Shown here: positions 54,993 to 63,788 of the stretch, in pieces | Position numbering within the stretch: position 1 is the stretch's first letter | How the letters are laid out: every line of letters starts with the position of its first letter | Source of the DNA: Lysobacterales bacterium | Lineage (GTDB): Bacteria > Pseudomonadota > Gammaproteobacteria > Xanthomonadales > SZUA-5 | Reading direction: 5' to 3' | Length of the DNA: 64,000 bases | Assembly (NCBI GenBank): GCA_022844165.1 | Contig: JALHMH010000018.1 | Location: forward strand, 29,071 to 93,070 | Program-made: the position numbers and the translations under genes | Notes under the pieces: model-generated | Seen by the model: the letters and a program-made list of their open reading frames with translations, nothing else | Databases searched by the model: none | Told to the model about the DNA's origin: nothing

Positions 54993-56363
54993 TCAGAACA
55001 CCGGTCCCGCCTGCGCTGCCAGATAGGCCATGGCCGCGTACACACCCACATTGAAGTCCAGATCGCCCGGCGCAATCTTGTCGATCGTATCGGCACTGGT
55101 GTGGTGGTAGTCGAAGTAATTGCTACCGTCTTGATTCAAACCCAGCAGCGGCATGCCGGCATCGCGCATCGTCGAAAGATCGGCGCCACCGGTCGCGTCG
55201 TTCGGCCCCAACACGATCTCCAGTGGCGCGAGCACTTGATGCATCGCCTGAATGACTGGCAGGGCTTCAGCGCGCACTCGCGTACTCATCCGATAAATGC
55301 GCCCCGCGCCAAAATCCGACTCGGCGCCGATGATGTGCTTGCCAACACTGTCCTTGTGCGCCGCAGCGTATGCCTTTCCGCCCCAAATGCCCTGTTCTTC
55401 GTTGGCGAACGCGACCACACGCACGGTGCGCTTTGGTCGCTCATCGAGCGCAGCGATAAGCTCGCCGGCCGCCATCGTGATGGCCACGCCCGCACCATTA
55501 TCGAGTGCACCCTGGCCCAGGTCCCAAGAGTCCAGATGCCCACCGATCACCACAACTTCATCGGGCGTCTCGCTTCCCAGCACTTCGCCAATGACGTTGG
55601 CCGAGGTGTAAGACCCATTGCGAACGCGGCTGCCGAGATTCAGTTCCACGGTGGTCTCGCCCAAAGAAAGAACCGCTTCCAGGGCATCGGCATCAATGTT
55701 GCCCAAAGCTGCGGCCGGTATGCGTGTCAGCATGTTGTCGTAGCGCATCGTGCCGGTGTGCGGTGTGCGCGCCTGGGCGTCTGTGCCGATCGATCGAATC
55801 AGCACTGCGGCGGCGCCTGCACGCGCGGCGAATACCGCGCCGGAAACGCGTGCCGCAACAGCCGGACCGTAACCACTGCCGTCGCGCGCACGCTGCATGC
55901 GGTTGCCGATATAGGCGATTTTGCCGCGCAACGAACCGGCAGGTGCCTTCTCCAATTCCGCGATGGTGGCAAAAGCAACAACCGAGGCGCGAATGCCGCC
56001 TTCCGGCGTGCCGATACTCCCGCCCAGCGCAGTGATAGTCAGCGGTTGCGGCGTGGGCGCAATAATCGCGGCACTTTCATAGCCACGATCCCACACTGGA
56101 AAGCTCACCGGCTGCGTGTACACACGGTCAAAGCCCATGGACTTCATTTTCGCGACAGCCCATGCGACACCCTTCGCATCGTTCGGCGTGCCCGCCATGC
56201 GATGGCCAACCTCGGTCACCAGGGATTCGACGATGCCGAAGGCGCGCCCCGAATCCTTCGCCGCATCGCGCAATTGCGCCGCCCGATCGAGGTCGGATCG
56301 CGTAAACACCTCGCCGTTCGCGATCACTGGCAAAAACAGCAGCAAGACAACCATCGAACGCAT
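54993..56363 (-). CDS. Exported M28-family metallopeptidase with PA insert
   Basis: 456 aa, signal peptide MRSMVVLLLFLPVIANG. A PA-like region (residues ~120-250) precedes the peptidase core. Zinc ligands and catalytic residues typical of co-catalytic M28 enzymes are visible: VIGGHLDSWDLGQGA, ANEEQGIWGG, GAESDFGAG and YHHTSADTIDK. Expected role is release of amino acids from peptides in the periplasm or medium. The start at 56363 gives the compact signal peptide; a GTG eight codons upstream is possible. Convergent with the hydrolase fusion (66 bases). Confidence 0.9.
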   Translation of the reverse strand: MRSMVVLLLFLPVIANGEVFTRSDLDRAAQLRDAAKDSGRAFGIVESLVTEVGHRMAGTPNDAKGVAWAVAKMKSMGFDRVYTQPVSFPVWDRGYESAAIIAPTPQPLTITALGGSIGTPEGGIRASVVAFATIAELEKAPAGSLRGKIAYIGNRMQRARDGSGYGPAVAARVSGAVFAARAGAAAVLIRSIGTDAQARTPHTGTMRYDNMLTRIPAAALGNIDADALEAVLSLGETTVELNLGSRVRNGSYTSANVIGEVLGSETPDEVVVIGGHLDSWDLGQGALDNGAGVAITMAAGELIAALDERPKRTVRVVAFANEEQGIWGGKAYAAAHKDSVGKHIIGAESDFGAGRIYRMSTRVRAEALPVIQAMHQVLAPLEIVLGPNDATGGADLSTMRDAGMPLLGLNQDGSNYFDYHHTSADTIDKIAPGDLDFNVGVYAAMAYLAAQAGPVF

Positions 56364-56605
56364 ACGAGTCGCCAAAGGTCCGAACACCAGCAGAGACTAG
56401 CTCAAGCACTCGGAGTCTGCAGGCGACGTCAGCTCACGGCTCGTTGTGGGTCGCGCTACAGCGCGACGCTCTTGTCTGTTGCCCACGGCAAGCCGTCAAC
56501 TCATCTTCCGCAGCGAACGTTCTCGGCAACGGAGCCTCCGGCCAGTTGCCCCTGCGTGTCGTCGCACCAGCCGCAGCGTCGGGCGCTTGTTGTAATCTTG
56601 GACAT

Positions 56606-58552
56606 ATGAAAAAACGCCTGCCCGATCCCGAGCGCGCCGCAAAAACAGCGGCGAAAATCCGTGCCTCAAAAATGGGCAAGTGGCGCGCGCTGGCGCTGAT
56701 TGCCGTGCATGTTCTGATCGGTTTGCACATCACGCATTGGCTGGTCGCCGGCGAAACCATCACGCCGGTGGAGCCCTCCGAAGCGATGGCTTTCAGCCAA
56801 TCGTCGATCATCAACGCTGGCTTTGTATTTTTTGCGGCGATGATCTTGCTCACCGCAATTTTCGGCCGCTTCTTTTGCGGCTGGGCATGTCATTTGGTGG
56901 CACTCCAGGATTGGTGCCGGCATTTAATGCTGAAGATCGGCATCACTCCGCGCCCGCTCAAATCGCGGGCGCTGATGTGGGTGCCCACGTTGGCGTTCCT
57001 CTACATGTTTATCTGGCCGCTTGCGTACCGCATCGCCGTCGGCGACTCGATCGCCATACGCGGCACCGAATTTGTCACATCGCATTTCTGGGCCACGTTT
57101 CCCGGCTGGATTGTCGGCGCACTGACGTTCCTCATTTGTGGCTTCGTCTGCGTGTACTTTCTGGGCGCCAAAGGCTTCTGCACATATGCCTGCCCCTACG
57201 GCGCGGCATTCGCGGCCGCCGATCGCCTGGCGCCGATGCGCATCCGCGTGACCGATGCCTGCAACCAATGCGGCCATTGCACCGCGGTGTGCAGCTCCAA
57301 CGTGGTCGTGCACGAGGAAGTGCGCGACTACAAAATGGTCGTCTCGCCCGGCTGCATGAAATGCCAGGACTGCGTCAGCGTCTGTCCCAACGGCGCGCTG
57401 TACTACGGCTTTGGTGCGATCCCGCTGATGGTCAAGCCACCCGAGCCGCGCCAACGGGCGCCAAAACCCATTCAGTGGCGCGACGAGGCCTTGTTGGTCA
57501 CGGTGTTCGTTTGCGCCTTCCTGATCGTGCGCGGTTTGTACGGAGTGGTGCCGTTCTTGATGTCGCTCGGCGTGGCGGGTGCCATCGCTTTTGTCGCGCT
57601 CACGCTGATGCGCTTGCTACGCGAACCCACTCTGGACCGGATCGGCTGGCGATTGAAGCGCCAGGGAACGCTCTTGCCGGCGGGACGCGCTTTTGTTGCA
57701 TTCGCCGTGCTGTTGGCGGTCTTCATGGCGCACAGCGCCGTGCATCGCTGGCAATTGCAGCAGGGCGACAACGTCTACGAGGAAATGTTCGCCGCGCGCC
57801 AGATGTTGATGAGGGCGCCCGGTGCCGGCGCCCCGTCGGAGATCGCGGATGCTGCGCGCCGCGGCATCGCGCCCTTCGATTTCGTCGATACCTGGGGATG
57901 GTTTCCAACACTCGGAAGCGCCGCCAAACAAGCCTGGCTGCACGCGATAGCTGGCGAAGATGATGCCGCAGAGCGTTACGCAAAACGGGCGTTGGAACGC
58001 AACGAACTGCCGGCCGATATGCACCAGATTCTGGCGCACATCGCCCTGCGCCAAAACAACGGTGACGCTGCGGTTCTTGCCTGGCAAGCCGCGATCGAAG
58101 AGCGCCCCGATCTTGAATCGCCCCACCTCGCCTATGGCTTGCATCTAGGTCGACAAGGTCAACTGACCCTGGCCAGCGAGGTCTTCGCTCGTGGGCTGCA
58201 AGCCATTCCGGACTCGTCGCTGCTCGCCTACAACGCGGCAGTTGCCAGAGCCATGATGGGCGACACCGCAGGCGCATTGACGTTACTCGAGCGCACCTTG
58301 GCACTCGATCCCAGCCATCACCAGGCGCGCGAGAACTACGCCGGCGCTTTGGCCAGCATCGGCCGGTACGGCGAAGCCGCCGACCAGTTCGCACTGTTGA
58401 CGATCGACAATGACACACCAGAACTCTGGCTGACTCGAGCCCAGGCTGAATTGGCAGCCGGCCGCACCGCGGCCGCACGCGCAACGCTCGAGACTCTGCT
58501 CAGTCGGCATCCTGAACACACGCAGGCGCGCGAAATTCTGGATTCTTTATGA
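56606..58552 (+). CDS. NapH/CcoG-type polyferredoxin fused to TPR domain
   Basis: 648 aa. The N-terminal half is a membrane polyferredoxin with helices from residue ~30, the RFFCGWACHLVALQDWC and CTYACPYGA segments of the NapH/MauN/CcoG group, and two 4Fe-4S sites (CNQCGHCTAVC and CMKCQDCVSVCP). After two more helices (~290-380) the C-terminal ~230 residues are TPR-like (AERYAKRALERNELP, ALTLLERTLALDPSHHQARE, AARATLETLLSRHPEH). Probably moves electrons from the quinone pool to a partner recruited through the TPRs. Start at 56606 (MKKRLPDPERAAK); no partner oxidoreductase gene is adjacent. Confidence 0.85.
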   Translation: MKKRLPDPERAAKTAAKIRASKMGKWRALALIAVHVLIGLHITHWLVAGETITPVEPSEAMAFSQSSIINAGFVFFAAMILLTAIFGRFFCGWACHLVALQDWCRHLMLKIGITPRPLKSRALMWVPTLAFLYMFIWPLAYRIAVGDSIAIRGTEFVTSHFWATFPGWIVGALTFLICGFVCVYFLGAKGFCTYACPYGAAFAAADRLAPMRIRVTDACNQCGHCTAVCSSNVVVHEEVRDYKMVVSPGCMKCQDCVSVCPNGALYYGFGAIPLMVKPPEPRQRAPKPIQWRDEALLVTVFVCAFLIVRGLYGVVPFLMSLGVAGAIAFVALTLMRLLREPTLDRIGWRLKRQGTLLPAGRAFVAFAVLLAVFMAHSAVHRWQLQQGDNVYEEMFAARQMLMRAPGAGAPSEIADAARRGIAPFDFVDTWGWFPTLGSAAKQAWLHAIAGEDDAAERYAKRALERNELPADMHQILAHIALRQNNGDAAVLAWQAAIEERPDLESPHLAYGLHLGRQGQLTLASEVFARGLQAIPDSSLLAYNAAVARAMMGDTAGALTLLERTLALDPSHHQARENYAGALASIGRYGEAADQFALLTIDNDTPELWLTRAQAELAAGRTAAARATLETLLSRHPEHTQAREILDSL

Positions 58553-58619
58553 AGATTTGCACATTTCATCAGCCGATTCCGGACTATCATCCGCATCGAT
58601 TTCCACTCGGGAGCGGGGA

Positions 58620-59870
58620 ATGTTCAGTTCGATCAGTCGCGGCGCGCGCGGGTTGCTCGCCAGCGTCGCTTTGTTGTCTTCTGCTGCGGCCGTCGCAGCG
58701 GGGGGGCCGGATGTGACGGTGTTTGCGTTGAGCGACACCCAGAATTACGGCGTTTCTGGCGGTATTCGTGGCTATTCGATCGGCACAACCTCTTGCAATA
58801 TTGGCACCGCACCACTCAATTGGTGCGATGAGGCTGGCGGATGCTCGAATGGTGTGATCAATCTTACCTCCAGGCAACACCCGGTCATCGCGCAGAATAT
58901 TTATCGTTTCAAAGACGGGCGCTTCGAACAAATCGGCGCCAGTTGGTTGAAGCACGGTTTCTTGTCGTTGAACAATACCTCCGCCGGTTGTGGCAATGGT
59001 TCCTGTCAAATCCCGCCGTTAGGTGGCAGCCAACTGGGCGTCGGTTGCACCGACCCATACGGCGCCGGGCTCAATGGCTCGCGCCCCCTCGGACGGCGCT
59101 CGGAAGTCAACGGCGCAACCGGTGATTTTCCTTTCCCAATCGGTGGTGGCGGCGCCACTTCTGCTGTTTGGAACCAACGAGTTGCGGTAGCTGAGTCGGA
59201 TCTGGCCCCGGCGAACAATCCCGGCGCTCGCTACTTCGCTGAAGGCCACTACATCGCAGGTGATGACGGCCTGGCGGGCAATGGTCTCAACAACGCGTCC
59301 TATCGTGAAGTTACCGTCAACGCAACCTCCTTCAATCTGAGCTTTAGTGGTGCCACGGTCCGCGAGCGCGCTGCGATCCAGGCATGGCCGGTGTTGGATC
59401 CCTCAGTCCAACTTTTCAACGTCGACATTCCTGGCAGCGAGCCGCTCGAACGCTTCCATCTGGCCCGCAAGGTCACGCAGGTCTCGCCCGGCCTTTGGCG
59501 CTACGAATTCGCAATCCACAATATGAATTCCGATCGTGGCGCAGACCGCTTCAGCATCGACTTTGGTGTCCCGACGACGTTTTCAGGCGTTGGATTCAAA
59601 GACGTAAACGCGCACTCCAATGAGCCCTACGACACCACCGATTGGGGCAATAGCGTGACTGCCACGGCAGTTCAGTGGCAGGCCGCCGCGTTTACGCCAG
59701 CGCAGGACGCCAACGCCCTGCGCTGGGGCACCATGTACAACTTCTGGTTCGAAGCGACCTCACCGCCGGTCGCGACCACAGGCGTACTACGCATCTTCAA
59801 ACCCGGCACACCCACCGAGGTCACCATCGCATTGCCCGCAGAGACGCTGTTTGCCAATGGGTTTGAATGA
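58620..59870 (+). CDS. Secreted protein with FANGFE C-terminal tail, unknown function
   Basis: 416 aa. Signal peptide from MFSSISRGARGLLASVALLSS to AVAAGG; the ATG at 58620 has GGGAGCGGGGA directly upstream. The mature protein is beta-rich and carries several cysteines (TSCNIGTAPLNWCDEAGGC, SAGCGNGSC). No family recognised; the layout resembles extracellular proteins described only as hypothetical in this bacterial group. It ends in PAETLFANGFE, the same ending as the propeller lipoprotein at 5.5 kb. Follows the polyferredoxin gene by 67 bases but is probably independent. Confidence 0.75.
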   Translation: MFSSISRGARGLLASVALLSSAAAVAAGGPDVTVFALSDTQNYGVSGGIRGYSIGTTSCNIGTAPLNWCDEAGGCSNGVINLTSRQHPVIAQNIYRFKDGRFEQIGASWLKHGFLSLNNTSAGCGNGSCQIPPLGGSQLGVGCTDPYGAGLNGSRPLGRRSEVNGATGDFPFPIGGGGATSAVWNQRVAVAESDLAPANNPGARYFAEGHYIAGDDGLAGNGLNNASYREVTVNATSFNLSFSGATVRERAAIQAWPVLDPSVQLFNVDIPGSEPLERFHLARKVTQVSPGLWRYEFAIHNMNSDRGADRFSIDFGVPTTFSGVGFKDVNAHSNEPYDTTDWGNSVTATAVQWQAAAFTPAQDANALRWGTMYNFWFEATSPPVATTGVLRIFKPGTPTEVTIALPAETLFANGFE

Positions 59871-59893
59871 GCTTTAGCCTCGATCGGTAACAA

Positions 59894-59925
59894 CCGTTGC
59901 GACCGCAGGGTAGCGGTCGCAACGG
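59894..59925 (+). terminator. 13-bp perfect hairpin after the FANGFE gene
   Basis: CCGTTGCGACCGC (59894-59906) and GCGGTCGCAACGG (59913-59925) around a 6-nt loop, 23 bases after the stop. No T-run. Confidence 0.55.
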
Positions 59926-59997
59926 ACATGTCCGCAACGTTTGCATTGAGGCTCTCGCCAGATATGGCCTAACGGTTTCGAGTTCCATTCAAGGCGT

Positions 59998-62619
59998 TCA
60001 TCCGACAGAGCCAATCGCGACACGGGGTTGGAGCCGGGCTCGCAGTTGCTGATGAATGGGAATCTGGATGCCTTCGGCTACCTCAAGGGTAACGGCAAGG
60101 CCGTAAGGAATCGCGTCATCGAGGCTGGCCGTTGCATCCTTCTTGCATGAAACATGCAGCAAAATGCTGTCGCCATCCTGGAAGGCCGCGATTTGATCGG
60201 TGCCTTCCAACACTTCGTGCTGTACCGTTCCACGCAACACTTGATTGTGGTCTGCGTGCTGGCGCGCGAGTTTCAGCGGCAAGTCGCCCCATGAATGCGC
60301 CGGGTTCAATTCCAGCTTTGCTTCACGGTAATTGCGGTGCGCTGGATTGATTGGACTGAACCAGGCCAACGTCACCACCAATCGACGCCATTCCTGATTG
60401 CTGGAAAGGTCGATAGGAAGCGGCAGGCGATACTCGTGTATTGAATCCGCCGAGATCTCTCCACAGCCAATTACCGTGCCGCGTTGCTCGGTACAGGCCA
60501 ACACACGCTCGATTTCAACCGTGCCATAGCCGAGATAGCGCGACAGGACTTCTTTGAACTTACGTGAGTTGCTGGACGTTTTCAGCGCGGCCGTGAGCGC
60601 AGTTCGCGCCCCGTCATCATGCTTGGCTCCATGCACCAGCAGCGCCTTTATGAGCACGGAAACCAGTTGTCGCGGAATATGTTCGCCGTGTTCGGCGCGC
60701 AACGCCTCCAGCACTTCGTAAATGCGCGCTGCGCTGCGTGTGGCAATTGCCGTCGCATTGCTGGTGCCGCGTGTATGGGCCGTTTGCGAAAGCCTTCCGG
60801 CTTGGCTACTGTCCCAAGCGACTTTCTGGCCGGGTGCACCGATGGCGCGATCCAGAACGTAGAGCGAATGGCTGTCCAGCGGAGGGGTGCGGAACAACTG
60901 CCTGCCGCCGGGCAGCAGAACCTCCGGCTTCACCGAGCGGAGCAGACCGTGCCCCAGCCGATTGACAGGGCTGAACAGGGATGAATCAGGAAGCAGGTCG
61001 GTACGCTGAGCTTGGGGATAACTTCCCGCCTCGTCCGTATGACTCGCACCTACCGTGATGGCGTTGATAGACTCCGCCGGCGACAAGATTCGCCGCTCGG
61101 ACAACTGCGTTTGGATGAGCTTCAGGACATGTTCGACCTTCTGCTGGTCGGACAACAACTGAAATGATGGAATGGTCAAGCCGATGTCAATGGCGTCCGG
61201 ATAATTCCCAGCGCTGACACAGAATAGCACTCGATACTTCCATGACAGCCAATCGAGCAATCGAGCCCAGGGGCTGGTTGTGTGAATTAAAGGGCGCGCT
61301 GGATCGCCGATGGAGAGATTAATAACGCAAACATTGGGCGCTTGCGCGGGCGTGGAGCCTTCGCCTTCGAACATCCGCCTGACCGCGCGCGCAACACGAT
61401 CCTCGAAGAACACTTCGTCGGGAACGTGCTCGATTCGGTTTCTCGGGTCGGAATGCGGGTCAGGCTGCATGACGGGCAGCACATAAACTTGACGCGCCAA
61501 CGGCTCGGCATCTCCATTTGCCATGTCGCCCCACACGACCAGCGAAGCCATCGCCGTTCCGTGCTTCCTCTCGCCGGGCTGGTATTGCGCGGACAGGTTG
61601 TCCGGGTCATCAATAAGCAAACGTCCCTTCAATGCCTGATGCTGCATGTTGGGCACCCCATCAAGAATCGCCGCAATGGGAGGAAGTTCGACCTCCCCCT
61701 CTGCGATGTCTGCCTCAGCGCCTTCCCCTCCCTCTGTTGCAGCTAGGCTTTGCCCGGTGGGGCGGAAATACATGACGCCATGAAACTTGAAAAGCTGGAT
61801 ATCGGTATCGTGAGCCTCTGAAGCCAGATCATTCAGGAGTTGCCGAACACTCTGCGCTGATAATTCCGCCTTAACCGCGTGGAAGGCGATTTCCGGCATA
61901 TCGATGAAGGCTCCCAAGGGTTTGCCGCCCGTAGCTTGCAGCAGCGCCGAGACACTACGTTCAGATTGCCTCCGCAGTTCCTCGGTCCTCCGATAGAACA
62001 GTTCGATCTGGCAGCGGATTGGTTGCTCCGGATCGATGGGTTCAAGCAAATCCCGCCAGCGATCCAGCATCCCGGTCTCGCGCAGAGTTTCTTCGATACC
62101 CCAGCGGCGAATCTGCACCGTCTGGTTGAACACATCCCGCCATTTGGTTTTTCCGCTCGGTAGCGTCTGATTGTTCTTCCATTGCTGCCACAGCGACAAG
62201 AGCTCGCGTAGACCCGCTTCGTTGCCGAGCGAAAGGAACATACGGCCTTTTAAGGGATTTTCGGTGCGCATCTCCTTGTTGTTCGTCTCGAAAAAATCCT
62301 CGTCTGGCTGAATTCCATCCACGTCCCATTCGCCCATCCACTCCAGCCCGATTGCCTCGACGGCTTGGCGGAAGTCATTCACTGTTCCCGCAATTTCAAT
62401 GACGAGAATGGTCTCAGGCTCAAGCCCCGATACAGAACTGCTGACGCTCGCCTTGTAGCGATCGAAGTTCTCTTGCAAGGAATCCAGTTGTGCGCCCAAC
62501 CGGGTCACCTGCTTTCCATGTCCAGGGACATGGGGCTGCTTCACGGGAAAGCCCCTACCTGATGGCGGGACGAGGGATTTAGCCTGCGGAAACAGCAGCA
62601 GAGGGAGACGGGTTGCCAT
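59998..62619 (-). CDS. Subtilisin-like serine protease of an AAA+/protease module (IetS-like)
   Basis: 873 aa with no signal peptide, so cytoplasmic. The N-terminal ~310 residues are a specific region without a recognised domain. The S8 core has a complete triad: D320 (AILDGVPN), H353 (KHGTAMASL) and S620 (RGTSNATA), plus the oxyanion segment CVSAGNYPD. The C-terminal ~200 residues are beta-rich. The start codon overlaps the stop of the AAA+ gene (TGATG), so the two are translated together. The pairing of a cytoplasmic subtilase with an AAA+ ATPase corresponds to the reported IetAS antiphage type; that match rests on architecture only. By eye, base composition is less GC-rich than in neighbouring genes. 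Confidence 0.85.
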   Translation of the reverse strand: MATRLPLLLFPQAKSLVPPSGRGFPVKQPHVPGHGKQVTRLGAQLDSLQENFDRYKASVSSSVSGLEPETILVIEIAGTVNDFRQAVEAIGLEWMGEWDVDGIQPDEDFFETNNKEMRTENPLKGRMFLSLGNEAGLRELLSLWQQWKNNQTLPSGKTKWRDVFNQTVQIRRWGIEETLRETGMLDRWRDLLEPIDPEQPIRCQIELFYRRTEELRRQSERSVSALLQATGGKPLGAFIDMPEIAFHAVKAELSAQSVRQLLNDLASEAHDTDIQLFKFHGVMYFRPTGQSLAATEGGEGAEADIAEGEVELPPIAAILDGVPNMQHQALKGRLLIDDPDNLSAQYQPGERKHGTAMASLVVWGDMANGDAEPLARQVYVLPVMQPDPHSDPRNRIEHVPDEVFFEDRVARAVRRMFEGEGSTPAQAPNVCVINLSIGDPARPLIHTTSPWARLLDWLSWKYRVLFCVSAGNYPDAIDIGLTIPSFQLLSDQQKVEHVLKLIQTQLSERRILSPAESINAITVGASHTDEAGSYPQAQRTDLLPDSSLFSPVNRLGHGLLRSVKPEVLLPGGRQLFRTPPLDSHSLYVLDRAIGAPGQKVAWDSSQAGRLSQTAHTRGTSNATAIATRSAARIYEVLEALRAEHGEHIPRQLVSVLIKALLVHGAKHDDGARTALTAALKTSSNSRKFKEVLSRYLGYGTVEIERVLACTEQRGTVIGCGEISADSIHEYRLPLPIDLSSNQEWRRLVVTLAWFSPINPAHRNYREAKLELNPAHSWGDLPLKLARQHADHNQVLRGTVQHEVLEGTDQIAAFQDGDSILLHVSCKKDATASLDDAIPYGLAVTLEVAEGIQIPIHQQLRARLQPRVAIGSVG

Positions 62620-63647
62620 CAGCGAGGCGCTCTCTCTTTCGTGGAATCCTTGGCGTTAGCGGCGCTCTTGGTTGCGGTTGGCTTCAACCGGCCTTTCCAT
62701 TGTTCCAGCTTGCGCTTGGTGACTTGCTGCGCATTCTCCGTTTGCATGTCGAGCACGGCACGGCGAACCACGCCAAGGCAGAATTCCTCGGCTTCCGCAA
62801 AGTTCAAGCCAAGCAAGTGTTTCGCCAGGGTTTCCGGTTCGAAGCCAAAGCTCACGCCGCACCGCTGTGCGATGGATGCGATGTAATGCGTCAGCTGTTC
62901 GCGCGTCGGGGTGGGCAGTTCAATCCGCAACTGGAAACGCCGCCAGACTGCCTTGTCCAGAAGCTCAGGGTGGTTGCTGGCGGCGACCACCACCACGTAA
63001 TCCGGCAAGTCGTCCAGCTGCATCAGTAAGGTGCTGACGACGCGCTTGATTTCCCCTGTCTCGTGGGTGTCTCCGCGCTCCTTACCCAACGTCTCGAACT
63101 CGTCGAAGAACAGGACACACCGCTGCGTCCTGGCGTAGTCGATCACGCTCTTCAATCGACTGGATGTTTCCCCGAGATAACTCCCGACCAACGTTTCGTA
63201 GCGGATAATTATTAGCGGATACATCAACTCGAATGCCAGCGCCTCGGCCAGCGTAGTTTTCCCATTGCCCGGCGGGCCCGCAATCAGGATTCGATTTCTT
63301 GCAAGCAAGTTGTGAGCGTGAAGCAACTCCGCGCGATGCTGTTCTTCCACGAGCTCCTGAATCTGGGTCCTGATGGTCTCCGGCAGCACCAGACTTTCCA
63401 GGTTGCGCTCTGGCGTGATTTCGTAAAGAAGATCTTTCACAGGGCTGCTGTCGCTCACCTTGGTGAGCGCGGGGCGAACAACCTGGGCTGCTGAAGGCCG
63501 CAATGCTTTAGTCATGCGTTCCGCAAGCAGCCGATGTCCTTTCTGACTTTCTTCCATGATTAGTCCTTCAGCTGCCTTCCTGAAGGCAAGCTGATCTCCG
63601 CTGGTTGCGGTCTTCAGCAGATCAACCAACAAATCAGCTTGCGCCAT
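62619..63647 (-). CDS. AAA+ ATPase of an AAA+/protease module (IetA-like)
   Basis: 342 aa. Walker A GPPGNGKTTLAEALA, Walker B VLFFDEFETLGKERGD, sensor-1 asparagine in VVVAASNHPELLD and arginine finger region AVWRRFQLRIELPTP: a complete, classical AAA+ module (spastin/FtsH-like clade) preceded by a ~90-residue helical N-terminus. Ends in a lysine-rich tail. First gene of the pair; translation coupled to the protease by a 1-base overlap. Likely role: ATP-driven recognition or unfolding that feeds or switches on the protease. Local base composition looks less GC-rich than that of the genes to the left. Confidence 0.88.
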   Translation of the reverse strand: MAQADLLVDLLKTATSGDQLAFRKAAEGLIMEESQKGHRLLAERMTKALRPSAAQVVRPALTKVSDSSPVKDLLYEITPERNLESLVLPETIRTQIQELVEEQHRAELLHAHNLLARNRILIAGPPGNGKTTLAEALAFELMYPLIIIRYETLVGSYLGETSSRLKSVIDYARTQRCVLFFDEFETLGKERGDTHETGEIKRVVSTLLMQLDDLPDYVVVVAASNHPELLDKAVWRRFQLRIELPTPTREQLTHYIASIAQRCGVSFGFEPETLAKHLLGLNFAEAEEFCLGVVRRAVLDMQTENAQQVTKRKLEQWKGRLKPTATKSAANAKDSTKERAPR

Positions 63648-63788
63648 GAGCCTTTGCTCCGTCAGACATAGAACGCCAACTCATTTCGTCATCTCAATTT
63701 AGGGCGGAAAGACCCAAGTCAACAGGCGCGCGTTGCGCATACTAGTGATCTGCGCGACGGGTTGCCTGTTCCCAGCTAGCAGCGCCCG

